Assembly: GCA_016702415.1 (NCBI GenBank)
Contig: JADJEA010000001.1
Span: 1,531,001-1,595,000, forward strand
From: Nostocoides sp.
GTDB taxonomy: Bacteria > Actinomycetota > Actinomycetes > Actinomycetales > Dermatophilaceae
Length of the DNA stretch: 64,000 nucleotides
Direction of reading: 5' to 3'
Shown: positions 25,914-34,715 of the stretch, one piece after another
Position numbering within the stretch: position 1 is the stretch's first letter
Layout of the letters: each line of letters starts with the position of its first letter
Notes under the pieces: model-generated
Told to the model about the DNA's origin: nothing
What the model saw: the letters and a program-made list of their open reading frames with translations, nothing else
Database searches by the model: none
Position numbers and translations under genes: made by a program

Positions 25914-27991
25914 CCGCCACCCAGTCGGCCGCCCCGGTGTCCGGTAGCGCGGGAACCCCGGGAGGGGAGCACACGGCATACCCCCATCTGTTCGCACCGC
26001 TGGACCTCGGGTTCCTGACCCTCCCCAACCGCGTCATCATGGGGTCGATGCACGTCGGTCTCGAAGAGGCGCCGAACGGCTTCGCGCGGATGGCGGCGTT
26101 CTATGCCGAGCGCGCGCGGGGGGGCGTCGGCCTCATCGTCACCGGCGGCATTGCGCCCAATGACGAGGCTCGGCCCTATCCCGGCGGCGCCAAGTTGACC
26201 AATGCCGACGAGGCGGCCCAGCACCGGGTCATCACCGAGGCCGTCCATGCGGCCGGCGGGCGGATCGCGATGCAGATCCTGCACTTCGGCAGGTACGCCT
26301 ATCACCCGGATCTGGTGGGCCCCAGCCCGATCCAAGCGCCGATCAGTCCGTTCCCCCCGCGCGAACTCACCGATGCCGACGTCGAGCGGACCATCGACGA
26401 CTACGTCCGGTGCGCGAGCCTGGCCCGCGAGGCGGGGTACGACGGGGTCGAGATCATGGGGTCCGAGGGCTACTTCATCAACGAGTTCATCGCCCTGGAG
26501 ACCAACAAGCGGACCGACCGGTGGGGCGGGTCCTATGAGAACCGCATGCGGCTCCCAGTCGAGATCGTGCGGCGGGTCCGTGAGGCGCTCGGGCCGGACT
26601 TCATCGTCATTTACCGGCTGTCCATGCTCGATCTCGTCCCCGGCGGCTCGACCTTCGACGAGGTCGTGACGCTGGCCAAGGCAATCGAGGCGGCGGGCGC
26701 GACGATCATCAACACCGGCATCGGGTGGCACGAGGCCCGGATTCCCACGATCGCGACGGTCGTGCCCCGGGGCGCCTTCGCGTGGGTGACGCGCAAGCTC
26801 ATGGGTCGGGTTTCCATCCCCCTGGTGACGAGCAATCGGGTCAACACCCCCGACAAGGCGGAAACCCTTCTTGCGCAAGGGTATGCCGATCTCGTCTCGA
26901 TGGCGCGCCCTTTCCTCGCCGACCCGGAGTTCGTCGCCAAGGCGGTCGCTGGGCGACCGGAGAGCATCAACACCTGCATCGGGTGCAACCAGGCGTGCCT
27001 CGATCACACCTTCGCCATGAAGATCACCTCCTGCCTGGTCAACCCGCGGGCGTGCCACGAGACCGACCTCGTCATCACTCCGACCGAGGACCCGAAGCGG
27101 ATCGCTGTGGTCGGCTCCGGGCCGGCGGGACTTGCGGCGGCAGTCACCGCCGCCGGGCGCGGTCATAGCGTCACGCTCTTCGAGGCCGCCCACCGGATCG
27201 GGGGTCAACTCAATGTCGCCCGTCAGGTGCCCGGCAAGCAGGAGTTCGACGAGACGCTGCGGTATTTCGGGGGCCGGCTCGAGGCGACCGGGGTCGAGGT
27301 GCGCCTCGGCGCGCCGGTGACGGCCGCGGAACTGGTGGGGTCGGCATACGACTCGGTGGTGGTCGCGACCGGAGTCACGCCCCGGGTGCCGGAGATCGCC
27401 GGCGTGGACCACCCCAGCGTCGTCACCTATCTCGACGTCCTGGAAGCCAAAGTCCCTGTGGGCCAGCGGGTTGCGGTCCTTGGAGCGGGCGGAATCGGGT
27501 TCGATGTCGCGGAGTACCTCACCGACCCGGGCAGCGACTCCTCGCGCGATATCGGTGCCTTCCTGCGGGAGTGGGGGGTCGACGAGACGCAGGCCAACCC
27601 CGGCGGACTCATGCCGCCGGTCCGCGAGCGGTCGCCGCGGCAGGTCACATTGCTCCAGCGGAAGTCCTCGAAACTCGGTGCGGGACTGGGGAAGACGACC
27701 GGCTGGATTCATCGCACCGAGTTGAAGAACCGGGGCGTGTCGTTCGTGGCCGGCGTGACCTATGACCGGGTCGATGACGCGGGCTTGCACTTCAGCATCG
27801 GCGACACCCCGCACGTCCTCGAGGTCGACACCGTGGTCCTGTGCACCGGTCAGGAACCCCGCCGCGAGTTGTATGCCGATCTGCTCGCCGCCGGGGTGTC
27901 GACGCACCTGATCGGGGGTGCCGATGTCGCTGCAGAACTGGATGCGAAGCGGGCCATCGACCAGGGCACCCGGGTCGCCGCCGCTCTCTGA
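25910..27991 (+). CDS. FMN/FAD/4Fe-4S oxidoreductase of the 2,4-dienoyl-CoA reductase (FadH) family
   Basis: 693 residues. An N-terminal old-yellow-enzyme barrel (LFAPLDLGFLTLPNRVIMGSM, GYDGVEIMGSEGYFINEF, TNKRTDRWGGSYENRMRLP), a 4Fe-4S cluster region (CIGCNQACLD then two more Cys in CLVNPRAC), and a C-terminal FAD/NAD(P) module (VVGSGPAGLAAAVTAAGRG and VLGAGGIGFDVAEYL). Homologues reduce 2,4-dienoyl-CoA or trimethylamine-like compounds. The first 25 residues are non-conserved. Operon with SnoaL; a 16-bp stem-loop follows the stop. Confidence 0.9.
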   Translation: MTATQSAAPVSGSAGTPGGEHTAYPHLFAPLDLGFLTLPNRVIMGSMHVGLEEAPNGFARMAAFYAERARGGVGLIVTGGIAPNDEARPYPGGAKLTNADEAAQHRVITEAVHAAGGRIAMQILHFGRYAYHPDLVGPSPIQAPISPFPPRELTDADVERTIDDYVRCASLAREAGYDGVEIMGSEGYFINEFIALETNKRTDRWGGSYENRMRLPVEIVRRVREALGPDFIVIYRLSMLDLVPGGSTFDEVVTLAKAIEAAGATIINTGIGWHEARIPTIATVVPRGAFAWVTRKLMGRVSIPLVTSNRVNTPDKAETLLAQGYADLVSMARPFLADPEFVAKAVAGRPESINTCIGCNQACLDHTFAMKITSCLVNPRACHETDLVITPTEDPKRIAVVGSGPAGLAAAVTAAGRGHSVTLFEAAHRIGGQLNVARQVPGKQEFDETLRYFGGRLEATGVEVRLGAPVTAAELVGSAYDSVVVATGVTPRVPEIAGVDHPSVVTYLDVLEAKVPVGQRVAVLGAGGIGFDVAEYLTDPGSDSSRDIGAFLREWGVDETQANPGGLMPPVRERSPRQVTLLQRKSSKLGAGLGKTTGWIHRTELKNRGVSFVAGVTYDRVDDAGLHFSIGDTPHVLEVDTVVLCTGQEPRRELYADLLAAGVSTHLIGGADVAAELDAKRAIDQGTRVAAAL

Positions 27992-27999
27992 CCAGACGA

Positions 28000-28034
28000 A
28001 ACCGGGCGTGAGATCCGCGATCTCACGCCCGGTT
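28000..28034. terminator. Bidirectional terminator-like hairpin
   Basis: AACCGGGCGTGAGATC (28000-28015) pairs perfectly with GATCTCACGCCCGGTT (28019-28034) around a 3-nt loop. It starts 9 bp after the oxidoreductase stop and ends 17 bp before the stop of the convergent LysM gene, so it can serve both. No long T-tract follows on the plus strand. Confidence 0.8.
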
Positions 28035-28050
28035 CGCCGTCTTGGGGAAG

Positions 28051-28671
28051 TCAGTCGGTGGGAATCTTGAACTTCTGCCCCGGGTAGATCAGGTCGGGGT
28101 TGGTGACGTGGTTGAGCTTGGCGATGCGGTGGTAGTCAACGCCGAAGCGCTCACCGATCTCCGAGAGGGTGTCGCCAGGCTTGACCGTGTAGACGCGGTA
28201 GTCGTCGCCATGGTCCTCGCGGTGGGCGTCGTGACGGACGTCGCGGTGCGTGTCCGTGCTGGCGCGCTCGGCGTGCCCGGGGCTGTTGTGGGCTACGGCC
28301 GGCGCCTGGTCGGCGGCGACCTCGGACTCCTGCGGCTGCTCGGCCGGTGCGGCGGGAACCGAGTGCGTGTAGTCGGGGGCCGGCGCAATCGTGGGCTCGG
28401 GGACCACGGCGGGCTGCTCGGGCGCTGGTGCTTGGGCTGGGGCGGGGGCCGGGGCCGGGGCGGCCTTCGCGGCGGCCTCGCGCGCCTTCTGCTCCAACTC
28501 CTCCGCCTTCTGGCGGGCCTGCGCGGCCTCCGCGTCCGCCTTGGCCTGGACCTCCTCCGCGTGTTTGCGCGCGTCGGCCGCCTCCTCGGCCGCCTTCTCA
28601 GCGGCCTTCTTGGCCTTCTCCTCGGGGGTGTCGAACCCGAGTGCGTCCTTGACTTCGTCGAAAATGCCCAT
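28051..28671 (-). CDS. LysM-domain protein with charged coiled-coil N-terminus
   Basis: 206 residues. The C-terminal LysM domain (about 157-204: YTVKPGDTLSEIGERFGV, NPDLIYPGQKFKIP) binds peptidoglycan-like glycans. Residues 1-70 are an Ala/Lys/Glu-rich helix likely to form a coiled coil, followed by an Ala-Pro linker. There is no signal peptide, so like BON/LysM proteins it may be cytoplasmic or exported by an unknown route. Start ATG has only weak upstream purines. Confidence 0.82.
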   Translation of the reverse strand: MGIFDEVKDALGFDTPEEKAKKAAEKAAEEAADARKHAEEVQAKADAEAAQARQKAEELEQKAREAAAKAAPAPAPAPAQAPAPEQPAVVPEPTIAPAPDYTHSVPAAPAEQPQESEVAADQAPAVAHNSPGHAERASTDTHRDVRHDAHREDHGDDYRVYTVKPGDTLSEIGERFGVDYHRIAKLNHVTNPDLIYPGQKFKIPTD

Positions 28672-28961
28672 GTCGGGGGTGTTGCCTTCCGTCGTTGCAT
28701 CGGCGCAGTCGCGCCCTGGCGGTCATCGCGAACGCCGTTGGGGAAGCTACCTCACCGGGATGGATCGTGCGCGCCAATGGCGTCGGCGAGTTGTCGGTAA
28801 CCGGACGCCGGGTCCCTCGGTCACGGTTCTCCGATCGGTTGCTCATGGTGGGTGGCTCGTGGTGGGGTTGCTCAGGGGTCCCTGCGTGAGGGGCTTGGCG
28901 GCCCGCGCATAGGCTTGGCCCTGGGAGCTGGCACCCATCGGGGCCGGCGGACAGGGGAGTG

Positions 28962-29564
28962 ATGGAACAGCCGACGACGCTGCACGTGCAGCAAAAGCTG
29001 ACCGTGATGGTCAACCAGTACTGGATCCGGACGGCCGACCCCGCCGGCAACCCGGGCCAGCTTCTCGCCTTCGCCCAACAGAAGCGCCTGAAGTTGCGCG
29101 AGGAGGTCACCTTCTTCGCCGACGACCGGAAGGACCGGGCTCTCTTCGGCTTCAAGTCGCGCCAGGTCATCGACATGGCGGCGACCACCGATGTGTTCGA
29201 TGCCACCGGCGCGATGATCGGCGTCTTCCGCAAGGACGCCGTCAAGTCGCTGCTCAACCCCACCTGGCACATCGACGCGCAGTCGATGCAGGCGACGGGC
29301 CGCGAGCGCAGCCAGAACGTGGCTCTCGTGCGGCGGTTCGCGGGCTTTGTCCCGCTGGTCGGCGACGTGCTCGAGATGGTGCCGTGGCAGTTCCACTTCG
29401 ACTTCGTGGATGCGCAGGGCGCCGGCATCCTGTCCGTCGAACGCCAGCGCAGGGTCAGGGACAACTACCTCGTCACCCTCCGGCCCGACCACCTGGGGCG
29501 GGTCCTTGACTGGAGGTTCGCCGCAGCTTTGGCCGTCGCCCTCGACGCGTTCCAAGGACGCTGA
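28962..29564 (+). CDS. LURP-one-related (scramblase-like barrel) protein
   Basis: 200 residues of the LURP-one/YxjI type: a beta-barrel-like run beginning HVQQKLTVMVNQYWI, then FADDRKDRALFGFKSRQVIDM, VFDATGAMIGVFRKD and a C-terminal hydrophobic helix RVLDWRFAAALAVALDAF. No catalytic residues are known for this family. The ATG follows AGGGGAG closely; a GTG one codon upstream is possible. The 290 bp between the LysM gene start and this start hold no supported gene. Confidence 0.75.
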   Translation: MEQPTTLHVQQKLTVMVNQYWIRTADPAGNPGQLLAFAQQKRLKLREEVTFFADDRKDRALFGFKSRQVIDMAATTDVFDATGAMIGVFRKDAVKSLLNPTWHIDAQSMQATGRERSQNVALVRRFAGFVPLVGDVLEMVPWQFHFDFVDAQGAGILSVERQRRVRDNYLVTLRPDHLGRVLDWRFAAALAVALDAFQGR

Positions 29565-29635
29565 CCCTGCCGCAGCAGTAGCCGCCCCCGCCTGGACCTT
29601 TGCCCGAGCCGAAACTCCGGTGGTGGCCCTGGCCC

Positions 29636-29817
29636 AACTTGAGCACGTCCCCCAACTTGAGCACGCCGAGTCGACTTGAGCACGCCAGATATGGCGTGCT
29701 CAAGTCGATCGGGCGTGCTCAAGTTGTTGCCCTGGGGCGATTTGGCGTGCTCAGGTGACCACAAGGCGGACCCGGGGCGGTGTGGCGTGCTCAGGTGACC
29801 ACAAGGCGGACCCGGGG
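29636..29817. repeat. Intergenic repeat cluster built on GGCGTGCTCAAGT
   Basis: Seven copies of GGCGTGCTCA(A/G)GT or its complement: 29636-29647 (partial), 29654-29667, 29673-29686 on one strand and 29693-29706, 29712-29725, 29744-29756, 29784-29796 on the other. Copies three and four make a perfect 16-bp stem with a 6-nt loop (29671-29708), and copies two and five extend it as an outer pair. The last two copies begin a 34-bp unit repeated exactly with a 40-bp period (29744 and 29784). This looks like a REP/BIME-type element between the LURP-one gene and leuA. Confidence 0.85.
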
Positions 29818-29840
29818 TTCGCGGTGGGGGGAGGGCGCGG

Positions 29841-29846
29841 CATACT
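29841..29846 (+). promoter_or_regulatory. -10 element of the leuA leader transcript
   Basis: CATACT at 29841-29846 lies 9 nt before the leader-peptide ATG. It is formed by a copy of the dispersed 8-mer (CGGCATAC at 29838-29845), so the repeat doubles as promoter sequence. No clear -35 hexamer. Confidence 0.5.
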
Positions 29847-29855
29847 GTGGCCACC

Positions 29856-29897
29856 ATGCGTGGACTGCTCCTCCTTCGCTGCCGCGGCGAGGCCTGA
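29856..29897 (+). CDS. leuL: leuA leader peptide (attenuator)
   Basis: A 13-codon frame encoding MRGLLLLRCRGEA with four consecutive leucine codons (CTG CTC CTC CTT), ending in TGA 81 bp before leuA. Leucine-rich leader peptides before leuA are known in Streptomyces and corynebacteria and control the gene by ribosome-mediated attenuation: stalling on leucine codons when Leu-tRNA is scarce lets leuA be transcribed. Its promoter gives an almost leaderless message. Too short for standard gene finders. Confidence 0.8.
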   Translation: MRGLLLLRCRGEA

Positions 29898-29942
29898 CTC
29901 GGCCCCCCTCGTCGCGGAGGTTGTCGTGCCCAGGCGGCCGAG
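29898..29942 (+). promoter_or_regulatory. Candidate leuA attenuator stem
   Basis: CTCGGCC (29898-29904), directly after the leader-peptide stop, can pair with GGCCGAG (29936-29942). This 7-bp stem enclosing 31 nt is a candidate anti-terminator or terminator arm; alternative pairings exist in this GC-rich stretch and no T-tract is present. Confidence 0.45.
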
Positions 29943-29978
29943 CACCCCGGCAGACGAGACGAAAGCGACACCCGAGCG

Positions 29979-31760
29979 ATGATCCAAAGCCAACAGCCCA
30001 CCCGCATGCCCTACACCAAGTACGTCCCGTTCCAGGAGCAGATCCGGGTCGAACTCCCGGACCGGACCTGGCCTGACAAGGTCATGACCAAGGCCCCCCG
30101 GTGGTGCGCGGTCGATCTGCGCGATGGCAACCAAGCCCTGATCGACCCGATGGACTCCGAGCGCAAGATGCGGATGTTCAAACTGCTGGTCAAGATGGGC
30201 TACAAGGAGATCGAGGTCGGCTTCCCGAGCGCGAGCCAAACCGATTTCGACTTCTGCCGGGAGCTCATCGAGGGCGGTCACATCCCCGACGACGTCACGA
30301 TCCAGGTCCTGACCCAGTGCCGCGACCATCTCATCGAGCGGACCTATGACGCCATTCGCGGCGCGAAGCAGGCGATCGTCCACTTCTACAACTCCACGAG
30401 TGTGCTGCAGCGTCGGGTGGTCTTCGGCCTCTCCCAGGACGGCATCGTCGACATCGCCCTCCAGGGCGCGCGGCTGTGCCGCAAGCTGGAGGAGACGATC
30501 CCCGACACGAAGGTCTACTACGAGTATTCCCCGGAGTCCTACACCGGCACCGAGCTCGAGTTCGCCGTCCGCATCTGCAATGAGGTCATCGACGTCATCG
30601 ATCCGACCCCGGACCACAAGATGATCATCAACCTCCCGGCGACGGTCGAGATGGCCACCCCCAATGTGTATGCCGATTCCATCGAATGGATGGTCCGTCA
30701 CCTCACGCGCCGCGACAGTGTCGTGGTCTCGCTGCATCCCCACAACGACCGCGGCGAAGGCGTCGCCGCTGCGGAGCTGGGATTCCTGGCCGGGGCCGAC
30801 CGCATCGAGGGCTGCCTCTTCGGCAATGGCGAGCGGACCGGGAATGTATGCCTGGTGACGCTGGGCATGAACCTCTACGGCCAGGGCATCGACCCCGAGA
30901 TCGACTTCTCCGATATCGCCGAGATCCGGCGAACGGTGGAGTACTGCAACCAGATCGGCGTCCACGAGCGCCACCCCTATGGGGGCGACCTCGTCTTCAC
31001 CGCCTTCTCCGGCTCCCACCAGGACGCCATCAAGAAGGGCTTCGAGGACATGGAGAAGCGTTCGTCGGCGGCGGGCAAAGGCATCGACGACATCGACTGG
31101 GGCGTGCCCTATCTGCCGATCGATCCGCACGACATCGGCCGCACCTACGAGGCCGTCGTCCGCGTCAACAGCCAATCCGGCAAGGGCGGGGTGTCCTATC
31201 TGCTGAAGTCGGAGCACGGACTGGAGCTTCCGCGTCGGCTGCAGGTCGAGTTCAGCCAGGTCGTCCAACGGCGCACGGACGCCGAGGGCGGGGAACTCAC
31301 CGGCGCTCAGATCTGGGAGATGTTCGCCGACGAGTACCTCCACTCCGATGACCCCGCCCGGCGTTGGGGGCGCTTCTTCCCGGTGCGGTCGACGTTGATG
31401 AGCACCGACGTCGGTCAGGACGAGATCGATTCCGTCATCACCGACGGCGGCCACGAGGTCCATATCGCCGGCCGCGGCAATGGCCCGATCGACGCGTTCA
31501 TCGACGCGCTCTCGACCCTCGGGGTCGACGTGCGGGTCTTGGACTATGCCGAGCACGCGCTCTCCTCGGGTGGCGACGCGAGGGCCGCGGCATACGTCGA
31601 ATGCGCTGTGGGAGAACGTGTCCTGTGGGGCGTGGGACTGCACGAGTCGATCGTCAAGGCGTCGCTGCGCGCCATCATGTCGGCCCTGAACCGCGCCGAC
31701 CGCGACACCGTCAAGACCGGGGAGGGTCAGGCGATCTCGCGGCCGGGTGGCGGCCCCTGA
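29979..31760 (+). CDS. leuA: 2-isopropylmalate synthase
   Basis: 593 residues of the actinobacterial (type 2) LeuA. TIM-barrel with WCAVDLRDGNQALIDPM, the metal-binding HPHNDRGEG and GNGERTGNVC, and the C-terminal regulatory domain (VRSTLMSTDV onward) that binds leucine for feedback inhibition. It condenses acetyl-CoA with 2-oxoisovalerate as the first step of leucine synthesis. A leucine-rich leader peptide lies upstream. An ATG 27 bp inside is a possible alternative start. Confidence 0.95.
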   Translation: MIQSQQPTRMPYTKYVPFQEQIRVELPDRTWPDKVMTKAPRWCAVDLRDGNQALIDPMDSERKMRMFKLLVKMGYKEIEVGFPSASQTDFDFCRELIEGGHIPDDVTIQVLTQCRDHLIERTYDAIRGAKQAIVHFYNSTSVLQRRVVFGLSQDGIVDIALQGARLCRKLEETIPDTKVYYEYSPESYTGTELEFAVRICNEVIDVIDPTPDHKMIINLPATVEMATPNVYADSIEWMVRHLTRRDSVVVSLHPHNDRGEGVAAAELGFLAGADRIEGCLFGNGERTGNVCLVTLGMNLYGQGIDPEIDFSDIAEIRRTVEYCNQIGVHERHPYGGDLVFTAFSGSHQDAIKKGFEDMEKRSSAAGKGIDDIDWGVPYLPIDPHDIGRTYEAVVRVNSQSGKGGVSYLLKSEHGLELPRRLQVEFSQVVQRRTDAEGGELTGAQIWEMFADEYLHSDDPARRWGRFFPVRSTLMSTDVGQDEIDSVITDGGHEVHIAGRGNGPIDAFIDALSTLGVDVRVLDYAEHALSSGGDARAAAYVECAVGERVLWGVGLHESIVKASLRAIMSALNRADRDTVKTGEGQAISRPGGGP

Positions 31761-31820
31761 GGCACGCTGGCCGAGGGCGCATCCTCCCCGGGTCACTCCG
31801 TCCGGAGCACTCCCCTGGGA

Positions 31821-32855
31821 TCACTCGTTGGGGAGGCTCACCGGGGAGGAGTCGGGGGCTGGCCGGCCGCGGTGCAGGCGCATCGCCACGAGGCTGGTGA
31901 CGAGCAGCATCGCCCCCGCGACCAACAACCCGGCCGCGGCGCCGGTCCCGCTGGGGAGATAGTCGACCGCGGCCTCGGTCGCGGCGAGCGTCAGCCCGAC
32001 GACGCCGATTCCCAGATAGGGCCACGCCCGGACCCGCAGATACACGGCGAAGGCGGCGGCGCCGATCACGGCCAGGAGGAGGTATGCCGCGCCCCTCCAG
32101 TGGGCTTCGAACACCGGCACCTCCGCCCCAATAAGCAGGAGGCCCCCGCCGACAAGACGCGCGGTCTCGGGCTCGTGCCACCACCGCCGTTCCGCCAGGG
32201 CGAGCCAGCCGACACCGAAGAGAATCAACGTGGCCGCCTTGACGAGGACCCACGACGCGGACCAGTCCGCAGTGATATTGAGGAATGCGGTCAGGAGCCC
32301 GAAACCGACCGCAACCTGCCCCGGGACCGTTGGTGCCAGAAGGTAGCCCGCGAACGCGACCACGGTGAGAACGACGAAGACGGTCCCGTCGAGAGCGGTG
32401 CCGTGGGGTTGTGGCCGGGACTCGAGGTAGGCACCCAGGGAACCGGCGCTCAACGCCGCCGCCCCGATGCCGAACGCTCCGGCGAGGCGCCGCCGCACAT
32501 CGGCGTCGGTGGTCGAGGTCCCGGCCGACGGGCTCAGACGCGTGGCGACGGCGGCGACCGCGAGCAGGAAGGCCCCGGCCAGGAGGGCGCCGACTCTCGT
32601 GCCGGTGCTCATGTTCCGCCAATTGGCCGCGAGGAACACACCGCCGGCGGCCACGACGAGGATGCCGCCGGCATACCCGGCGATCTCGGCGAGGACCCGC
32701 GAGCGCGGCGCGTCCTCGCCCGCAGGACCCAACTCCCGCTCGACGATCTCGACCGCGCGTGAACGGTCCTCGGCGGAGACGATCCCGGAGTCGACAAGGG
32801 CCGCCACCAGCCCGGGTGCCGTGCGGCGGCGTGCAGTGGCCTGGTCAGCGTTCAT
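31821..32855 (-). CDS. DUF2157-like multi-spanning membrane protein
   Basis: 344 residues. A cytoplasmic N-terminal helix region (to about residue 60: LVAALVDSGIVSAEDRSRAVEIV) is followed by about ten hydrophobic segments with little charge, as in DUF2157 proteins (GGILVVAAGGVFLAANWRNMSTGTRVG). Function unknown. Start at the second possible ATG, which has GGGA upstream; 60 bp separate its stop from the convergent leuA stop. Confidence 0.7.
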   Translation of the reverse strand: MNADQATARRRTAPGLVAALVDSGIVSAEDRSRAVEIVERELGPAGEDAPRSRVLAEIAGYAGGILVVAAGGVFLAANWRNMSTGTRVGALLAGAFLLAVAAVATRLSPSAGTSTTDADVRRRLAGAFGIGAAALSAGSLGAYLESRPQPHGTALDGTVFVVLTVVAFAGYLLAPTVPGQVAVGFGLLTAFLNITADWSASWVLVKAATLILFGVGWLALAERRWWHEPETARLVGGGLLLIGAEVPVFEAHWRGAAYLLLAVIGAAAFAVYLRVRAWPYLGIGVVGLTLAATEAAVDYLPSGTGAAAGLLVAGAMLLVTSLVAMRLHRGRPAPDSSPVSLPNE

Positions 32856-32993
32856 GACTTCATCGTCCCTTGTCCGGAGCCGCTGAGCACGAGTACTTCT
32901 GCTCACCGTCGATGGTTAAGATGTTGACTGGTGGTAGGTCGTGCGAATGACGCCGTCTCGTCCCCGCCGGTTGCCACAGGGAGGCCAGTACCC

Positions 32994-33446
32994 ATGTCTA
33001 CGCTCAATAGACGCCAGATCGCCCGTTCCGCCGCGTGGGGAACCCCTGCGCTCGTGGCCCTCGGGGCCGCTGCGGAGGCCGCGGCCTCGGTCACACCGTG
33101 TCCGACCCTCACGGACGTGGTGATGACGATCACCTACACGGTCGGCGCCTGTTCCGACCAGACAAAACTGAGCTACTCCCTGACGAATCTCACGTCCTCG
33201 CCCATCGTGGTGACCGTGCTATCGGTCGAGGGCACCGCGAATGCGAGTGACACCGCACCGGTCACGGCCACGATCGAGTCTGCCAGCCCCAGCCTCCCCT
33301 CGACCGTGACCATCCCTGCCGGCGGGGCCATCAATGGCACCATCGACTATGCCTGGACCCCCGGCAAGCCGTATCACGGCATCGTCTGGCAGGTCCCGAA
33401 CTGCTTCACCACCAAGACCATGGCTCCGGGCTTCCACTGCGAGTAG
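32994..33446 (+). CDS. Secreted protein with Tat-like signal peptide
   Basis: 150 residues. N-terminus MSTLNRRQIARSAAWGTPAL has a twin arginine, then a hydrophobic Ala-rich core and a cleavage site near residue 32. The mature part is Ser/Thr/Val-rich beta-strand sequence with four cysteines (TPCPT, GACSD, PNCFT, FHCE), likely two disulfides. This resembles small actinobacterial surface proteins of unknown role. AGGGAGG 9 nt before the ATG fixes the start. Confidence 0.7.
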   Translation: MSTLNRRQIARSAAWGTPALVALGAAAEAAASVTPCPTLTDVVMTITYTVGACSDQTKLSYSLTNLTSSPIVVTVLSVEGTANASDTAPVTATIESASPSLPSTVTIPAGGAINGTIDYAWTPGKPYHGIVWQVPNCFTTKTMAPGFHCE

Positions 33447-33474
33447 CCCGTGGAGTGGCCGAGCCCGAGGGATC

Positions 33475-34539
33475 TCAGCCGTCCGAGGTCGTCTTGCTCC
33501 GGTCCCGACGCGTGGTCAGCGAGAGGTAAGCCGCAGCTCCCGCGAGGATCGGAATCCAGTAGGACAACAGCCGCCAGGCGAGGATGCCGTCGACGGCGGC
33601 GGGGCGGGTCGCGCCATACGCCACCACCGCGGGGATCATGATCGACTCGGCCACGCCGAGCCCGCCGGGTGTCAGGGGGATCCAGGTGCCGATGGCTTGC
33701 GCGGCATACGCCACGAGGATGGCCCGGATGCCGACATCGGCGTGGAAGGACTCGAGGGCCATCCATAGTGCCAGGGCGTCGAAGACCCAGTTCGCGGCGC
33801 TGTAGAGGATGAGTTCGGCCAGGAGCACCGGGGTGGCGCCGACGGCCTTGAGGTGCGCCAGACCCTGGCCGTCGCGCAGTCCGCGCAGGAGCCCGACCAG
33901 GCGCCCGCCGAAGCGGGGAACCCCACCGGCGACCCGCTCGAGCCACGACCACAGTCGCGGCCGGCTCAGGCCCAGGCCGATGAGGGTGGCGGTGAGCACG
34001 AATCCGCCGGCGACGACGAGGAGCGGGCTGGCCCAGGTCGACCCTAGACCCAGGGCGACCGCGGTGCCGAGACCGGCGAAGACGAGGACCTGGAGCAGCA
34101 CCGCCGACCCGAGGCCTTGGACGACCTTGGCCACGGCAGCGTCGCCGGCCGGGACCCCGTCGAGGGCGAAGAGGCGCACGCTCAGCGCCGTTCCGGCCGC
34201 TCCGCCGTCGGGGAGGCATTTGCCGAGGCCGATCGCGGAGATGTCGACACGCGCGACGGTCCACCACCGCGGTCGAGTGGCAGGGGCCAGGAGGCGGTAG
34301 GTCAAGAAGGTGTATGCCGTCAGTGACACCAACTCCGCGGCGATGGCACCACCGAGCCAGGGGACCTGGACCTCGCTCAGAAGCGCGAGGGAGTCCTGGG
34401 TCGAGCCGATCTGCGGACGGACCAGGAACCACACGACGAGCCCGAGGATCAGGAGGTGTCCGCCGACGCTAAGGGCCCGGCGGTTACGCGCGATCCACGC
34501 GCGCACCGGCTGCCCCCCGTCCGGGCTCGCCATCCCCAT
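33475..34539 (-). CDS. Lysylphosphatidylglycerol-synthase-TM / UPF0104 flippase-like membrane protein
   Basis: 354 residues with about eight hydrophobic segments. Family markers: RVDISAIGLGKCLPDGGAAG near the start and GTWIPLTPGGLGVAESIM near the end. This is the MprF flippase-type domain without a synthase domain; such proteins may move lipid or glycolipid intermediates. Convergent with the secreted protein gene. The start could be the second ATG two codons later. Confidence 0.78.
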   Translation of the reverse strand: MGMASPDGGQPVRAWIARNRRALSVGGHLLILGLVVWFLVRPQIGSTQDSLALLSEVQVPWLGGAIAAELVSLTAYTFLTYRLLAPATRPRWWTVARVDISAIGLGKCLPDGGAAGTALSVRLFALDGVPAGDAAVAKVVQGLGSAVLLQVLVFAGLGTAVALGLGSTWASPLLVVAGGFVLTATLIGLGLSRPRLWSWLERVAGGVPRFGGRLVGLLRGLRDGQGLAHLKAVGATPVLLAELILYSAANWVFDALALWMALESFHADVGIRAILVAYAAQAIGTWIPLTPGGLGVAESIMIPAVVAYGATRPAAVDGILAWRLLSYWIPILAGAAAYLSLTTRRDRSKTTSDG

Positions 34540-34715
34540 GCGTCTTCTCTCGCTTCCAGCCCGCTCTGGACGGCGAGAGTACACGGGGAGGCCCCGAGGG
34601 ACGGGTGGCTGGGCGTTGGGAACAACCGGCGGAGCTTGTCAGTGGCCCCCGGCAGCGTTCGGGGGCACCGTGTCGGGCCGCTCGGATGGGGCGCGGGGAG
34701 GGGTTGTGCGGGTCC

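Noticed and set aside
29465..30007. Minus-strand frames in the repeat cluster before leuA
   Set aside because: They consist of repeats and antisense of the leuA leader; no family resemblance.
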